Shown here one piece after another: positions 1-7,361 of a stretch of 11,311 nt of DNA; positions within the stretch are counted from its first letter, which is position 1, and each line of letters opens with the position of its first letter. This stretch comes from Rickettsiales bacterium (GTDB lineage: Bacteria; Pseudomonadota; Alphaproteobacteria; TMED109): NCBI GenBank assembly GCA_002689905.1, contig NZIN01000020.1, forward strand, positions 1 to 11,311, in the 5' to 3' direction. The notes under the pieces were generated by a model. That model did no database searches. It was not told the DNA's origin and was given only the letters and a program-made list of their open reading frames with translations. A program made the position numbers and the translations under genes.

Positions 1-591
1 GATGTTCAAAATGATTTTTGCCCAGGTGGTTCTTTAGCGGTAACGAATGGAGATAAAATCATATCGAAAATAAATCTCATACAAAAAAAGTTTAACTATA
101 TTTTTTATACACAGGATTGGCACCCTGAAGATCATACTTCATTTTCTACTAATAATTTAGATAAAAAAGCCTTCTCAACTATTGATATGCCCTATGGTAA
201 ACAAGTAATTTGGCCTCCTCATTGTATTTTTAATACAATTGGAGCAGAATTTCATAAAGACCTAGAAGTAAAACATGCTAGAGCTATAATAAGAAAAGGA
301 TACAGAAAAGAGATTGATTCTTATTCAGGTTTTTTTGAGAATGATAGAGTTACTCCTACGGGACTTGAGGGTTTGCTTAAAAGTCTTAAAATAAAAAGAG
401 TTTTTATTTGTGGTCTAGCATTAGACTTTTGTGTAAATTATACTGCTATAGATGCTAAGGCTTTAGGTTTTGAAGCAATTGTAATTGAAGATGCAACTTT
501 ACCAGTTGATATAGGTTCTTCAGTAGCAGATACTATTAGCGGTTTTAAGAGTAAAAATATAAAGTTTGGACCTTTGGATAATTTTCTTTAA
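1..591 (+). CDS. pncA: Nicotinamidase PncA (5' end outside window)
   Basis: Hydrolyses nicotinamide to nicotinate and ammonia in the cytoplasm, feeding NAD salvage. The frame is open from base 1, with 196 residues visible. Compared with the M. tuberculosis enzyme only about seven N-terminal residues are missing, because the first codon is the catalytic Asp of the DVQNDF motif. Counting from it, I see metal ligands D39, H41 and H45 in DWHPEDH, H74 in WPPHC, catalytic K99 in IIRKG, and the nucleophile C144 in GLALDFCV. The cis-peptide stretch before the Cys is normal. The residues after WPPHC read IFNT instead of the common VQGT, which is a mild variation. The stop codon interlocks with the stop of the minus-strand tlpA gene. 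The complete set of catalytic and metal residues separates it from other isochorismatase-fold hydrolases, so the function is well supported. The true start cannot be seen. Confidence 0.93.
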   Translation, partial: DVQNDFCPGGSLAVTNGDKIISKINLIQKKFNYIFYTQDWHPEDHTSFSTNNLDKKAFSTIDMPYGKQVIWPPHCIFNTIGAEFHKDLEVKHARAIIRKGYRKEIDSYSGFFENDRVTPTGLEGLLKSLKIKRVFICGLALDFCVNYTAIDAKALGFEAIVIEDATLPVDIGSSVADTISGFKSKNIKFGPLDNFL

Positions 592-1100
592 AACTTATTA
601 AGCCAGCTAAGAAACTCATCTGAGTCCCACTCTATTACTCCTTCAACTTTGCCAAAAATCTTGAAGTTGTTGTTGGCAATAAAAGTAGTAGGTAAACCTC
701 TAATAGGAAGAGATTCAAGTATTTTTTTGTCTTTATCAAAGTATTTTTCTAAATTCTTATATTTATTTTTCTCAAAAAACTTTTGAGCCACGCTTATGTT
801 TTTGTCCTGGCTTACTGTAATCACTCTTAAGTAAGGAGCCTTAACTTGTAGGGAATTTAAGCTTTTCATCTCTTTTATACATGGAGCACACCAAGATGCC
901 CAAAAGTTAATTATATAATATTTAGCTTCTTTTTCTTTGAGAAGTTTTTTCTTTTCTTTATAATCAATTAATTTTATAGAATCTATGTAATAGTTATCTT
1001 TAACTATTTGAATTTTTTCTATATCATTAGAAAATAAATAGTTATTTAATAAGTTGATAAATAAAAAAGATAAAATTAAAGTTTTAATATATTTAATCAT
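588..1100 (-). CDS. tlpA: TlpA-like thiol:disulfide oxidoreductase, membrane-anchored
   Basis: A 170-residue thioredoxin-fold protein. An uncleaved signal anchor or signal peptide covers about residues 5-24, placing the domain in the periplasm. The redox motif WCAPC lies at 70-74, preceded by NFWAS, and the cis-proline loop GLPTT at 135-139. This is the TlpA/ResA/CcmG group, which keeps cysteines reduced in periplasmic partners, typically for cytochrome oxidase or cytochrome c assembly. The actual partner is not shown here. In many alphaproteobacteria tlpA sits divergent from argH, exactly as here, which supports the name. The start is ATG at 1098-1100, 36 bases from the argH start. Its stop overlaps the pncA stop on the opposite strand (TTAA at 588-591). 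The family is secure; assignment to TlpA rather than another thioredoxin-like paralogue rests mainly on the neighbourhood. Confidence 0.88.
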   Translation of the reverse strand: MIKYIKTLILSFLFINLLNNYLFSNDIEKIQIVKDNYYIDSIKLIDYKEKKKLLKEKEAKYYIINFWASWCAPCIKEMKSLNSLQVKAPYLRVITVSQDKNISVAQKFFEKNKYKNLEKYFDKDKKILESLPIRGLPTTFIANNNFKIFGKVEGVIEWDSDEFLSWLNKF

Positions 1101-1136
1101 AATAACAATATCTTAATTAGGAATTTAAAAGAGTAA
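1101..1136. promoter_or_regulatory. Divergent tlpA/argH promoter gap
   Basis: Only 36 bases separate the two divergent start codons, so promoters for both genes must sit here and reach into the opposite coding sequences. For argH, CATAAT at 1098-1103 is a five-of-six match to a -10 box and would give a leader of roughly 25-30 bases. For tlpA, TAAGAT on the minus strand is a weaker candidate. I see no good -35 box for either. AT-rich DNA yields such matches by chance, so only the location is reasonably sure. Confidence 0.35.
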
Positions 1137-2540
1137 ATGAAAAAAAAAATTAAAAAAAATATTAACTTTTGGGGAGGCAGATTTAATGAAAGCCCTTCTG
1201 AGACTATGATAAGAATAAACTCTTCAATAAATTATGATAACATATTGTACAAACAAGACATTAAAGGTTCTAAAGCACATGCAAAAATGCTATATAATCA
1301 AAAAATAATTACTGAAAATGAGTTTAAAAGAATTTCTTTAGCTCTTGATAAAATTGAAATAGAGTTTGATAAAAATAAAATCAACTTTGATGATAAACTT
1401 GAAGACATTCATACACATGTAGAAAACAGACTAATACAATTAGTGGGCCCTGTAGGCAAAAAGTTACATACCGCAAGGTCAAGAAATGATCAGATAGCAA
1501 CTGATGTAAAGTTATGGATTAAGGAAGAAAATTTTAATATTATAAACTTAATTAAAACCTTACAAAATACTTTAATAAGAAAAGCTGAAGAACATATTTT
1601 TTCTTATATGCCTGGGTTTACTCATTTACAGGCCGCCCAACCTATAACACTTGCACATCATTTATTAGCTTACGTTAATATGTTTGGAAGAGATAGAGAA
1701 AATAGTGAAAGTATAATAAAGAGGCATAATTTTTCTCCTTTAGGAAGTGCAGCCTTAGCAGGAACTGTATTTAATGTTAACAGAGATGAAACTGCAAATA
1801 GCTTAGGCTTTACTGCTCCAATGAATAATTCAATAGATGCAGTTTCAGACAGAGATTTTGTATTAGATACATTGCATTTATGTTGTTGTATATCTTCACA
1901 CTTATCAAGATTATCTGAAGAGATCATATTGTGGAGTTCTCCAGGTTTTAACTTTTTAAAATTACCAGATGCATTTTCAACAGGATCTTCAATTATGCCA
2001 CAAAAAAAAAACCCAGATGCAGCTGAACTGATTAGAGGAAAGAGTGGAAGGACTCTAGGTAATTATGTTTCATTATTTACAACTATGAAAGCTTTGCCAT
2101 TAGCCTACTCTAAAGATATGCAAGAAGATAAAGAACCTCTTTTTGACAGCGTTCAGACTGCTAAGGATGCATTGAATGTAATGTCTGAAATGATTAAAAA
2201 AATTACTTTTAATACTGATGAAATGCTAAAAATGTGCAATTTAGGACACATAATAGCTACAGATGTTGCTGATAATTTGGTATCAATATTAAATATACCT
2301 TTTAGAGATGCTCATAGGATCACTGGAAAAATAGTTGCAATAGCAGATAAAAAGAATGTTCAAATACATGACTTAAAGATAAATGATTTTAAAAAAATAG
2401 ATAAAAGAATAAATAAAAGTATATTAGAAAGATTATCCATAGAGGCTTCAATAAATAATAGAAAAAGTTCAGGAGGGACAAGTCCTGATAATATAAAAAA
2501 AGAAATTGTTTTTGCTAAAGAAAAGTGGATTAATGATTAA
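1137..2540 (+). CDS. argH: Argininosuccinate lyase
   Basis: Catalyses the last step of arginine synthesis, splitting argininosuccinate into arginine and fumarate in the cytoplasm, as a homotetramer in this superfamily. The 467 residues match the usual length. Visible landmarks are FWGGRF near the N-terminus, HTARSRNDQ at 111-119, FTHLQAAQP at 161-169 with the catalytic His at 163, SPLGSAALAGT around 200-210, and the mobile signature loop GSSIMPQKKNPD at 283-294 carrying the catalytic Ser. A Cys triplet at 249-251 sits in a helix outside the active site. The start ATG at 1137 is followed directly by ten A's, and a second run of ten A's encodes part of the signature loop. It heads a plus-strand operon; its last eight bases overlap the next small lipoprotein gene. 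Confidence 0.97.
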   Translation: MKKKIKKNINFWGGRFNESPSETMIRINSSINYDNILYKQDIKGSKAHAKMLYNQKIITENEFKRISLALDKIEIEFDKNKINFDDKLEDIHTHVENRLIQLVGPVGKKLHTARSRNDQIATDVKLWIKEENFNIINLIKTLQNTLIRKAEEHIFSYMPGFTHLQAAQPITLAHHLLAYVNMFGRDRENSESIIKRHNFSPLGSAALAGTVFNVNRDETANSLGFTAPMNNSIDAVSDRDFVLDTLHLCCCISSHLSRLSEEIILWSSPGFNFLKLPDAFSTGSSIMPQKKNPDAAELIRGKSGRTLGNYVSLFTTMKALPLAYSKDMQEDKEPLFDSVQTAKDALNVMSEMIKKITFNTDEMLKMCNLGHIIATDVADNLVSILNIPFRDAHRITGKIVAIADKKNVQIHDLKINDFKKIDKRINKSILERLSIEASINNRKSSGGTSPDNIKKEIVFAKEKWIND

Positions 2541-2661
2541 AGCCCTTGTAATTTTATGTTTAATACTGAGTAGCTGCGGAAAAAAAGGCCAATTATCTTT
2601 AGAAGGAGAAGAGACAGATAGTATTATTCAAATTGATGAAGAAAGATTGTATAAGTTTTAA
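2533..2661 (+). CDS. lptM: LptM-type small lipoprotein (YifL family)
   Basis: A 42-residue gene lying between argH and lysA. It starts with ATG inside the last codons of argH (8-base overlap) and its TAA shares one base with the lysA ATG (TAATG). The product begins MIKALVIL, then the lipobox LSSC with the acylated Cys at 15, followed by GKKGQL, the hallmark of the LptM/YifL family, and a short acidic tail. LptM is an outer-membrane lipoprotein that in E. coli binds the LptD-LptE LPS translocon and assists its oxidative maturation. A small gene of this family before lysA is common in proteobacteria, which supports the call. The upstream ribosome site is weak (AAAGAAAAG), so translation is probably coupled to argH. 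Outer-membrane sorting is inferred from the family. Confidence 0.85.
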   Translation: MIKALVILCLILSSCGKKGQLSLEGEETDSIIQIDEERLYKF

Positions 2662-3938
2662 TGAAATTTTTTAAATACAAATATAATAATTTTTATTGCG
2701 AAGGTGTAAAGGTAAAAGATATATGTAAAAATATCAAAACTCCGTTTTATTTGTATTCTGAAAATGCTTTGAGATATAATTATAAAGTTTTACAAAGTCT
2801 TCTTAAAAATATTAATTCTGTAATAGCATTCTCAGTAAAAGCAAACTCAAATATCTCAATTTTGAAAACCTTGGCTGACTGTGGTGCAGGTGCAGATATT
2901 GTTTCTATAGGAGAGTTAAAAAAATCAATAATCGCAGGAATCCCTCCTAGTAAAATAGTTTATTCGGGTGTAGGAAAAAATAATGAAGAAATTGCTTTTG
3001 CATTAGAAAAGAAGATTGAACAATTTAATGTAGAATCTACCGAAGAGTTGGAGACAATTTCAAAAATAGCTGTAAAAAAAAATGTTGTTGCCAATATAGC
3101 TTTAAGAGTAAACCCAGATATTTCTGCAGGAGGACATCCAAAAATATCAACAGGAAAGAAGACTGATAAATTTGGTATTTCCATAAAAGAAGCTAAAGAC
3201 ATTTATAACAAGTCTAGGTTTTACAGTAACATTAATATTAAAGGGATAGATATACATATAGGTTCACAGATATTAAGCACTCAACCTTTTCAAAGAGCAT
3301 TTAATAAAGTATTAAGCTTTTGTAAAGAGTTAGAAAAAGAGGGCCATAAAATTGAAAATATTGATTTAGGAGGTGGTGTAGGTATTGATTATGACAAAGA
3401 AGAACAAAGTTTATTGTTCTTAGAGCAATATGTAAGTCTAATTAGAAAAACTTTTAAAAATACTAATAAAAAAATTATATTAGAACCGGGAAGGTTTTTA
3501 GTTGCTAATACAGGCATTCTAGTTACATCGGTATTATATAAGAAAATTACAGAAGGTAAAAATTTTTTAATTATTGATGCGGGAATGAATGATTTAATGA
3601 GACCTGCTTTGTATGATGCAAAACATAATATTAAACCATTAGTAAAGAGTTTAAAAAAAGAGACTAATGGAAACTTTGAAGTAGTAGGAACTATATGTGA
3701 GACAGCTGATGTTATGATTAAAAATGCAAAAATACCCAAATCAGTCAAGCAAGGAGACCTTTACTTTATAGAAAAAGTAGGGGCTTATGGATATGTTATG
3801 GCATCCAACTATAATAGTAAAGGCTTAGCAAGCGAAGTATTAGTTAACAAAAATAATTATTTTGAAGTAAAAAAAAGAATTGAAATAGAAGACTTTATTA
3901 GTTTTGAAAAAACAGCACCATGGCTAAAGAAATCATAA
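2661..3938 (+). CDS. lysA: Diaminopimelate decarboxylase
   Basis: PLP enzyme of fold type III that decarboxylates meso-diaminopimelate to lysine, the last step of the pathway, in the cytoplasm. The 425 residues are full length. K60 in FSVKANSN is the PLP Schiff-base lysine. HIGSQI (199-204), GGGVGIDY (237-244) and EPGR (275-278) form the cofactor phosphate and substrate pocket. CETAD (346-350) supplies the Cys contributed across the dimer; the usual form is CES(G/S/T)D. GAYGYVMASNYN (374-385) is the C-terminal signature. The AYG and Cys motifs favour diaminopimelate decarboxylase over ornithine/arginine relatives. The ATG overlaps the stop of the small lipoprotein gene by one base, and the 3' end overlaps the next gene by 19 bases, so all are probably cotranscribed with argH. 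The upstream ribosome site is poor, which fits coupled translation. Confidence 0.96.
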   Translation: MKFFKYKYNNFYCEGVKVKDICKNIKTPFYLYSENALRYNYKVLQSLLKNINSVIAFSVKANSNISILKTLADCGAGADIVSIGELKKSIIAGIPPSKIVYSGVGKNNEEIAFALEKKIEQFNVESTEELETISKIAVKKNVVANIALRVNPDISAGGHPKISTGKKTDKFGISIKEAKDIYNKSRFYSNINIKGIDIHIGSQILSTQPFQRAFNKVLSFCKELEKEGHKIENIDLGGGVGIDYDKEEQSLLFLEQYVSLIRKTFKNTNKKIILEPGRFLVANTGILVTSVLYKKITEGKNFLIIDAGMNDLMRPALYDAKHNIKPLVKSLKKETNGNFEVVGTICETADVMIKNAKIPKSVKQGDLYFIEKVGAYGYVMASNYNSKGLASEVLVNKNNYFEVKKRIEIEDFISFEKTAPWLKKS

Positions 3939-6340
3939 ATATATTTAAAAGAAATATAATAATAAATATTATTTGGTTTCTTATTAACTTAAAAAAAAAC
4001 ACAAAGTATTTATTAATATTATCATTTTATATACAGGTATTTATAATAAGTTTATTATTTGGAATATTTAATATATACGGATTAATCTGGCATATATTTA
4101 TATTGTCAGTTTTTTTATTTTTATTTTTTTTATTTTTAATTAAATTACTAAAAAATTTCAAATATTATAGTAAGAGTAACACTTTATTATGGATTGATGG
4201 AAAAAACTATAGATCAATCAACCCTCTAACAGCACTTCAAGATTATCCAGCTAGTACAAACTATAATAAAGAACTTTGGTATTTGCATAAGGAAAACATA
4301 AAGAATAACATTAAAAATGTTAGGTTGTACATACCAAGATTAGTAATTGATGAGTATGATCCTTTAAAGTTAAGGTTTCTTTTTACCTTTATTATGATTC
4401 TCTCTGCTTATTGGGCTTATGAAAATAATAGATTCAAGTATAATCTCATAGGGTTCACTAAATTTAGTCAATATATTATTAGTAACGAATATTTTCACTT
4501 TAAAGCTTGGATAAGTCCTCCTAATTATACAAATACAGAAAAGAAATTATTAGAAGTAGCTAAATCAAATAAAATTAATAACTTTAAAGAAATAGTTCCC
4601 ATAAACTCTATATTGAATTTATATATAAATACAAATCACTCAAAATTTTCTATCAAGTCAAACGATAATAATATTGAGGTGCGAAAAATTGATACTGGTA
4701 ATTATGAAGCCACAATTTTCATAGATGAGAAAAAAAATATTATTGTAAATAAAAAAAATATTAATCATTTAACTTTAAATCTTTCTGTTAAAAAAGATGA
4801 GCTTCCTAAGATACAGTTTTTATCAACCCCCAACTTTGTAAATAACGGTTCTCTTTCTTTTGTTACTAGGGCATCAGACGATTATGGAGTAAAAGAAATT
4901 ATTGCATATATAAAAAGACCATTAAAATATGAGCATTTTAAAGAAGAACACATAGCATATAAGGTTTTTTCTAACATAAATTCTAATGAAGATAATAAGT
5001 CAATAGAAAGTTATTTTTTTGAGTATGTAGCTGATTCGGTATGGGCTGGTAATAAAACACTTCTAGAGCTATATGTCCTAGATTATGCTAAACAAAGTAA
5101 TAGTATCATGAAGGTAATTCAAATACCTTCAAAAAAGTTTAATGATGAGCTGGCGCGAGAGATTATAAGTTTTAGAGAAAGTTTAGCAAAAAGTAAATCA
5201 TTTCCTAAAGAAACTTTGAAAGAGTTCAAATATATTTTTGAAGACCATAAATATTTATTAGAAAATGAAAATGTTAATACCGCTTACTTAGCTGCTTTAA
5301 GAGCTTTAGATCTAAAAGAGAAATTTGAATTTTCAGTAAATAGTGAGGCATTTAAAAGTTTATACGTTCTAGCACAAGTTATAGAAGAGGGGAAAAGCTA
5401 TTTCGCTAAAAAAAATATTGAACAAATTGAACAAAATTTATTTGATAGCATAAAACAGAAGGAGACTGATAAAATTAGTACTAACGCGCAAAAACTACAG
5501 GATACTATAGATAGCTTATTAGATTTAGAAAATAAAAAAAATAATGATAAAAATTATAATGATGAGGCAAAAAAGAGTTTGAAAGATCAGATAGAAAAAC
5601 TAACAAAACAAATTGAAGACCTTCTTAAAACAGGTTCAAAAAAAGGTATAAACGAAAAAATACAACAGCTTAAACAGCTTTCAGAAAGCATAAAAAACCC
5701 TAATAATAATAAAGAATCTGAGGCTAAGCTTCAGAAAAAGAAAGAATTTTTAAATAAGCTATCTGAGCTATTGAATGATCAAGAGAAAGTGATGGAGGAG
5801 ACATTTAATAAGGCAGCTGAACGTGGTAAATTTAAACAAAGTTCCGAGGGCAGTGGAGGAAAGACTCCAAAAGAAAAACAAGAAGAATTAAGAAATACTT
5901 TAGGTAATGTCATGAGAGACATTGGGGCATCTGAAAATGAGATACCACAAGAACTTGGAAGAGCTGATAGGGCAATGAGACAAGCCTCTAGAGATTTAGA
6001 AAATGGAAGGCCCGATGAAGCAGCAAATGCTCAAGGTAGAGCACTAGAAATGATACAAAAGTCAATAAACAAAATGAATTCTGAAAACTATATGACAGAA
6101 AGACCTCAAACTGCTGAAAAAGGTAAAGAAAACTATAAAGATACTAATAAAGAGTATTTAGCTGAAAATGAAAATATCGAATATCAGGGAACAGCAGCTG
6201 GAGGAAAGATTAAAATTCCCAACCAAAGAGAAGTAAAAAATGTTAGTAAGATAGCTAATGAACTGTATAAAAGGTATAATGAAGAGAATAGGAGTTTAAA
6301 TGACAAAAGGCATATAAAAAATTTATTGGATTGGTATTAA
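3920..6340 (+). CDS. DUF4175/TIGR02302 family membrane protein
   Basis: An 806-residue protein of an alphaproteobacterial family with no established function. Three hydrophobic segments lie at about 29-51, 54-76 and 152-168. With a Lys-rich loop between the second and third, the positive-inside rule predicts that residues from about 170 onward are periplasmic. That part begins with strand-rich segments bearing family-like motifs (ISPPNYT at 199-204, SDDYGVKEI at 319-327). It then turns into a long charged helical/coiled-coil region (about 405-720) and a Gly/Pro/Lys linker near 640-655. The stretch GRADRAMRQAS (680-690) through AANAQGRALEMI and the tail KIANELYKRY to NLLDWY match the conserved C-terminus. 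Position after lysA is the usual one. The start overlaps lysA by 19 bases; no other in-frame Met occurs before residue 159, which would lose the first two helices. A structural or scaffold role in the envelope is my inference. Confidence 0.88.
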   Translation: MAKEIINIFKRNIIINIIWFLINLKKNTKYLLILSFYIQVFIISLLFGIFNIYGLIWHIFILSVFLFLFFLFLIKLLKNFKYYSKSNTLLWIDGKNYRSINPLTALQDYPASTNYNKELWYLHKENIKNNIKNVRLYIPRLVIDEYDPLKLRFLFTFIMILSAYWAYENNRFKYNLIGFTKFSQYIISNEYFHFKAWISPPNYTNTEKKLLEVAKSNKINNFKEIVPINSILNLYINTNHSKFSIKSNDNNIEVRKIDTGNYEATIFIDEKKNIIVNKKNINHLTLNLSVKKDELPKIQFLSTPNFVNNGSLSFVTRASDDYGVKEIIAYIKRPLKYEHFKEEHIAYKVFSNINSNEDNKSIESYFFEYVADSVWAGNKTLLELYVLDYAKQSNSIMKVIQIPSKKFNDELAREIISFRESLAKSKSFPKETLKEFKYIFEDHKYLLENENVNTAYLAALRALDLKEKFEFSVNSEAFKSLYVLAQVIEEGKSYFAKKNIEQIEQNLFDSIKQKETDKISTNAQKLQDTIDSLLDLENKKNNDKNYNDEAKKSLKDQIEKLTKQIEDLLKTGSKKGINEKIQQLKQLSESIKNPNNNKESEAKLQKKKEFLNKLSELLNDQEKVMEETFNKAAERGKFKQSSEGSGGKTPKEKQEELRNTLGNVMRDIGASENEIPQELGRADRAMRQASRDLENGRPDEAANAQGRALEMIQKSINKMNSENYMTERPQTAEKGKENYKDTNKEYLAENENIEYQGTAAGGKIKIPNQREVKNVSKIANELYKRYNEENRSLNDKRHIKNLLDWY

Positions 6341-6625
6341 TTTATCTAAAAATATAAATATTTGTTTCCAATAAAGGTCAATGATTGCAAAATCACTTCT
6401 AAAAATAAAAGAAACAACAACAGCTAAGATAATTATAGTTACATTTAATATTATAATTTTTTTGTAACTAGTTTCTTTTTCTAAACTATTAGCTAGCTGA
6501 TTTTTTTGATCTATTACAGCGTGCATCCAAGTATGATTACAAACGCTACATTTAAATTTTTTATCAATACTTAATTTTGAGGAATAAGCAAATACTGTTT
6601 CACATTTTGGGCAAATTACATTCAT
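6323..6625 (-). CDS. MJ0042-type zinc-ribbon membrane protein
   Basis: A 100-residue protein. The N-terminal 33 residues form a zinc ribbon with CPKC (C5, C8) and CSVC (C26, C29), ending in HTW, which is the MJ0042/zinc-ribbon_5 pattern common in proteobacterial membrane proteins. A polar linker (34-56) leads to one hydrophobic helix (57-75) and a short tail with a further hydrophobic patch. The ribbon is probably cytoplasmic, with the protein held at the inner membrane. The molecular function is unknown. Its location divergent from ftsE is typical of alphaproteobacteria and hints at an envelope or division link, though this is context only. The last 18 bases overlap the end of the DUF4175 gene tail to tail. 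The start ATG lies 65 bases from the ftsE start. Confidence 0.85.
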   Translation of the reverse strand: MNVICPKCETVFAYSSKLSIDKKFKCSVCNHTWMHAVIDQKNQLANSLEKETSYKKIIILNVTIIILAVVVSFIFRSDFAIIDLYWKQIFIFLDKLIPIQ

Positions 6626-6690
6626 AAGTTTTACTATTATATATTTTAATATTACAATTATAATACTTAATTAAGAAAAAAGGTAGATAT
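6626..6690. promoter_or_regulatory. Divergent promoter region, zinc-ribbon gene/ftsE
   Basis: This 65-base gap is the longest non-coding stretch in the window and separates two divergent genes. It contains the palindrome ATTATAAT at 6657-6664, which reads as a perfect TATAAT -10 box on the plus strand (6659-6664, toward ftsE) and on the minus strand (6662-6657, toward the zinc-ribbon gene). A second minus-strand TATAAT (6641-6636) lies only about 11 bases from the zinc-ribbon ATG. No convincing -35 box is visible for either direction. The perfect hexamers are suggestive but expected fairly often in DNA this AT-rich. Confidence 0.42.
6680..6683 (+). promoter_or_regulatory. Ribosome binding site supporting TTG start of ftsE
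   Basis: AAGG followed by a 7-base spacer before TTG at 6691. Upstream in the same frame there is a TAA at 6661-6663 and no ATG or GTG before the TTG, so this site decides the start. Confidence 0.6.
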
Positions 6691-7356
6691 TTGATAAGAT
6701 TAGAAAATTTTTCAATAAAAGATAACTTAAAAAGAAAGCTTATAAATAATGTAAATCTTTTTATTCCATCAGGTAGTATAGTTTTGATCGACGGAAATCA
6801 TTCATCAGGTAAAACTATGCTACTAAGAGCTATTGGTTTAATTGATGAGCCTTCAGAGGGAAACCTGCATTTATTAGGCAGAAGTATAAAAAAATTAAAT
6901 AGATATGAGTTATCAAGTATACACAGTGAGATTGGGATAGTATTTCAAGGAAATAATTTTGTTGATAATTTTGATTTAGAATCAAATATAATATTTCCAC
7001 TAATACTTAAGAAAGAAATAAGAAAAGATATAAATTTAGCGTTACAAGAATTACTTCCTTGGTTAAATTTAGAACAAACAATTAAAAAAGAAATCAATCA
7101 GTTGAGTAGTGCAGAGTTAAAATTAGCACAATTTGCAAGAGCTATAATAGGAAGGCCGAGGATACTTTTATTAGATAACTTTTTTATGGATATAGAAATA
7201 AACATGCAAAAGAAAATTAATTACCTACTTTTAGCATTAAATAAAATTGGAACTAGCATTATAGTAACGGGAAAATGTCCTGAAGAAAATATTATTAGTT
7301 TTAGTAAAAAATATTTCATAGATAATAAAAGTTTAGTAGAAAGGGTAAATACATAG
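6691..7356 (+). CDS. ftsE: FtsE-like ABC ATPase with degenerate catalytic motifs
   Basis: The cytoplasmic partner of FtsX. In the known complex ATP binding and hydrolysis by FtsE drive periplasmic activation of peptidoglycan hydrolases at division. At 221 residues it is family length and lies directly upstream of ftsX. Walker A (GNHSSGKT, 35-42) and the Q-loop (VFQGN, Q86) are intact. The ABC signature is LSSAE (138-142) instead of LSGGE. The Walker B Asp is present (LLLD, D162), but the next residue, normally the catalytic Glu, is N163. The D-loop reads MDIE instead of NLD, and the switch His is replaced by Lys (VTGKC, K195). Nucleotide binding therefore looks possible while hydrolysis looks impaired. 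The frame is unbroken, so it is not an obvious pseudogene. Start is TTG with AAGG seven bases upstream. The call rests on homology outside these motifs plus adjacency to ftsX. Confidence 0.85.
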   Translation: MIRLENFSIKDNLKRKLINNVNLFIPSGSIVLIDGNHSSGKTMLLRAIGLIDEPSEGNLHLLGRSIKKLNRYELSSIHSEIGIVFQGNNFVDNFDLESNIIFPLILKKEIRKDINLALQELLPWLNLEQTIKKEINQLSSAELKLAQFARAIIGRPRILLLDNFFMDIEINMQKKINYLLLALNKIGTSIIVTGKCPEENIISFSKKYFIDNKSLVERVNT

Positions 7357-7361
7357 ACATT

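Noticed and set aside
1881..1892. Cys-Cys-Cys cluster in argH as a metal site
   Set aside because: The three residues are consecutive in a helix of a family with no metal requirement, and no partner ligands are apparent.
1670..1927. 85-residue open frame on the minus strand inside argH
   Set aside because: It is antisense to the conserved core of argH, has no recognisable motif or ribosome site, and is a shadow of biased codon use.
3389..3748. 119-residue open frame on the minus strand inside lysA
   Set aside because: It is antisense to intact lysA motifs (GGGVGIDY, EPGR). The hydrophobic look comes from reverse-complemented Lys/Glu codons, and there is no independent support.
6350..6363. 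AAATAT-AA-ATATTT inverted repeat near the convergent gene ends
   Set aside because: The stem is only six A/T pairs with a two-base loop, lies inside the zinc-ribbon coding sequence, and has no T tract after it; too weak for a terminator.
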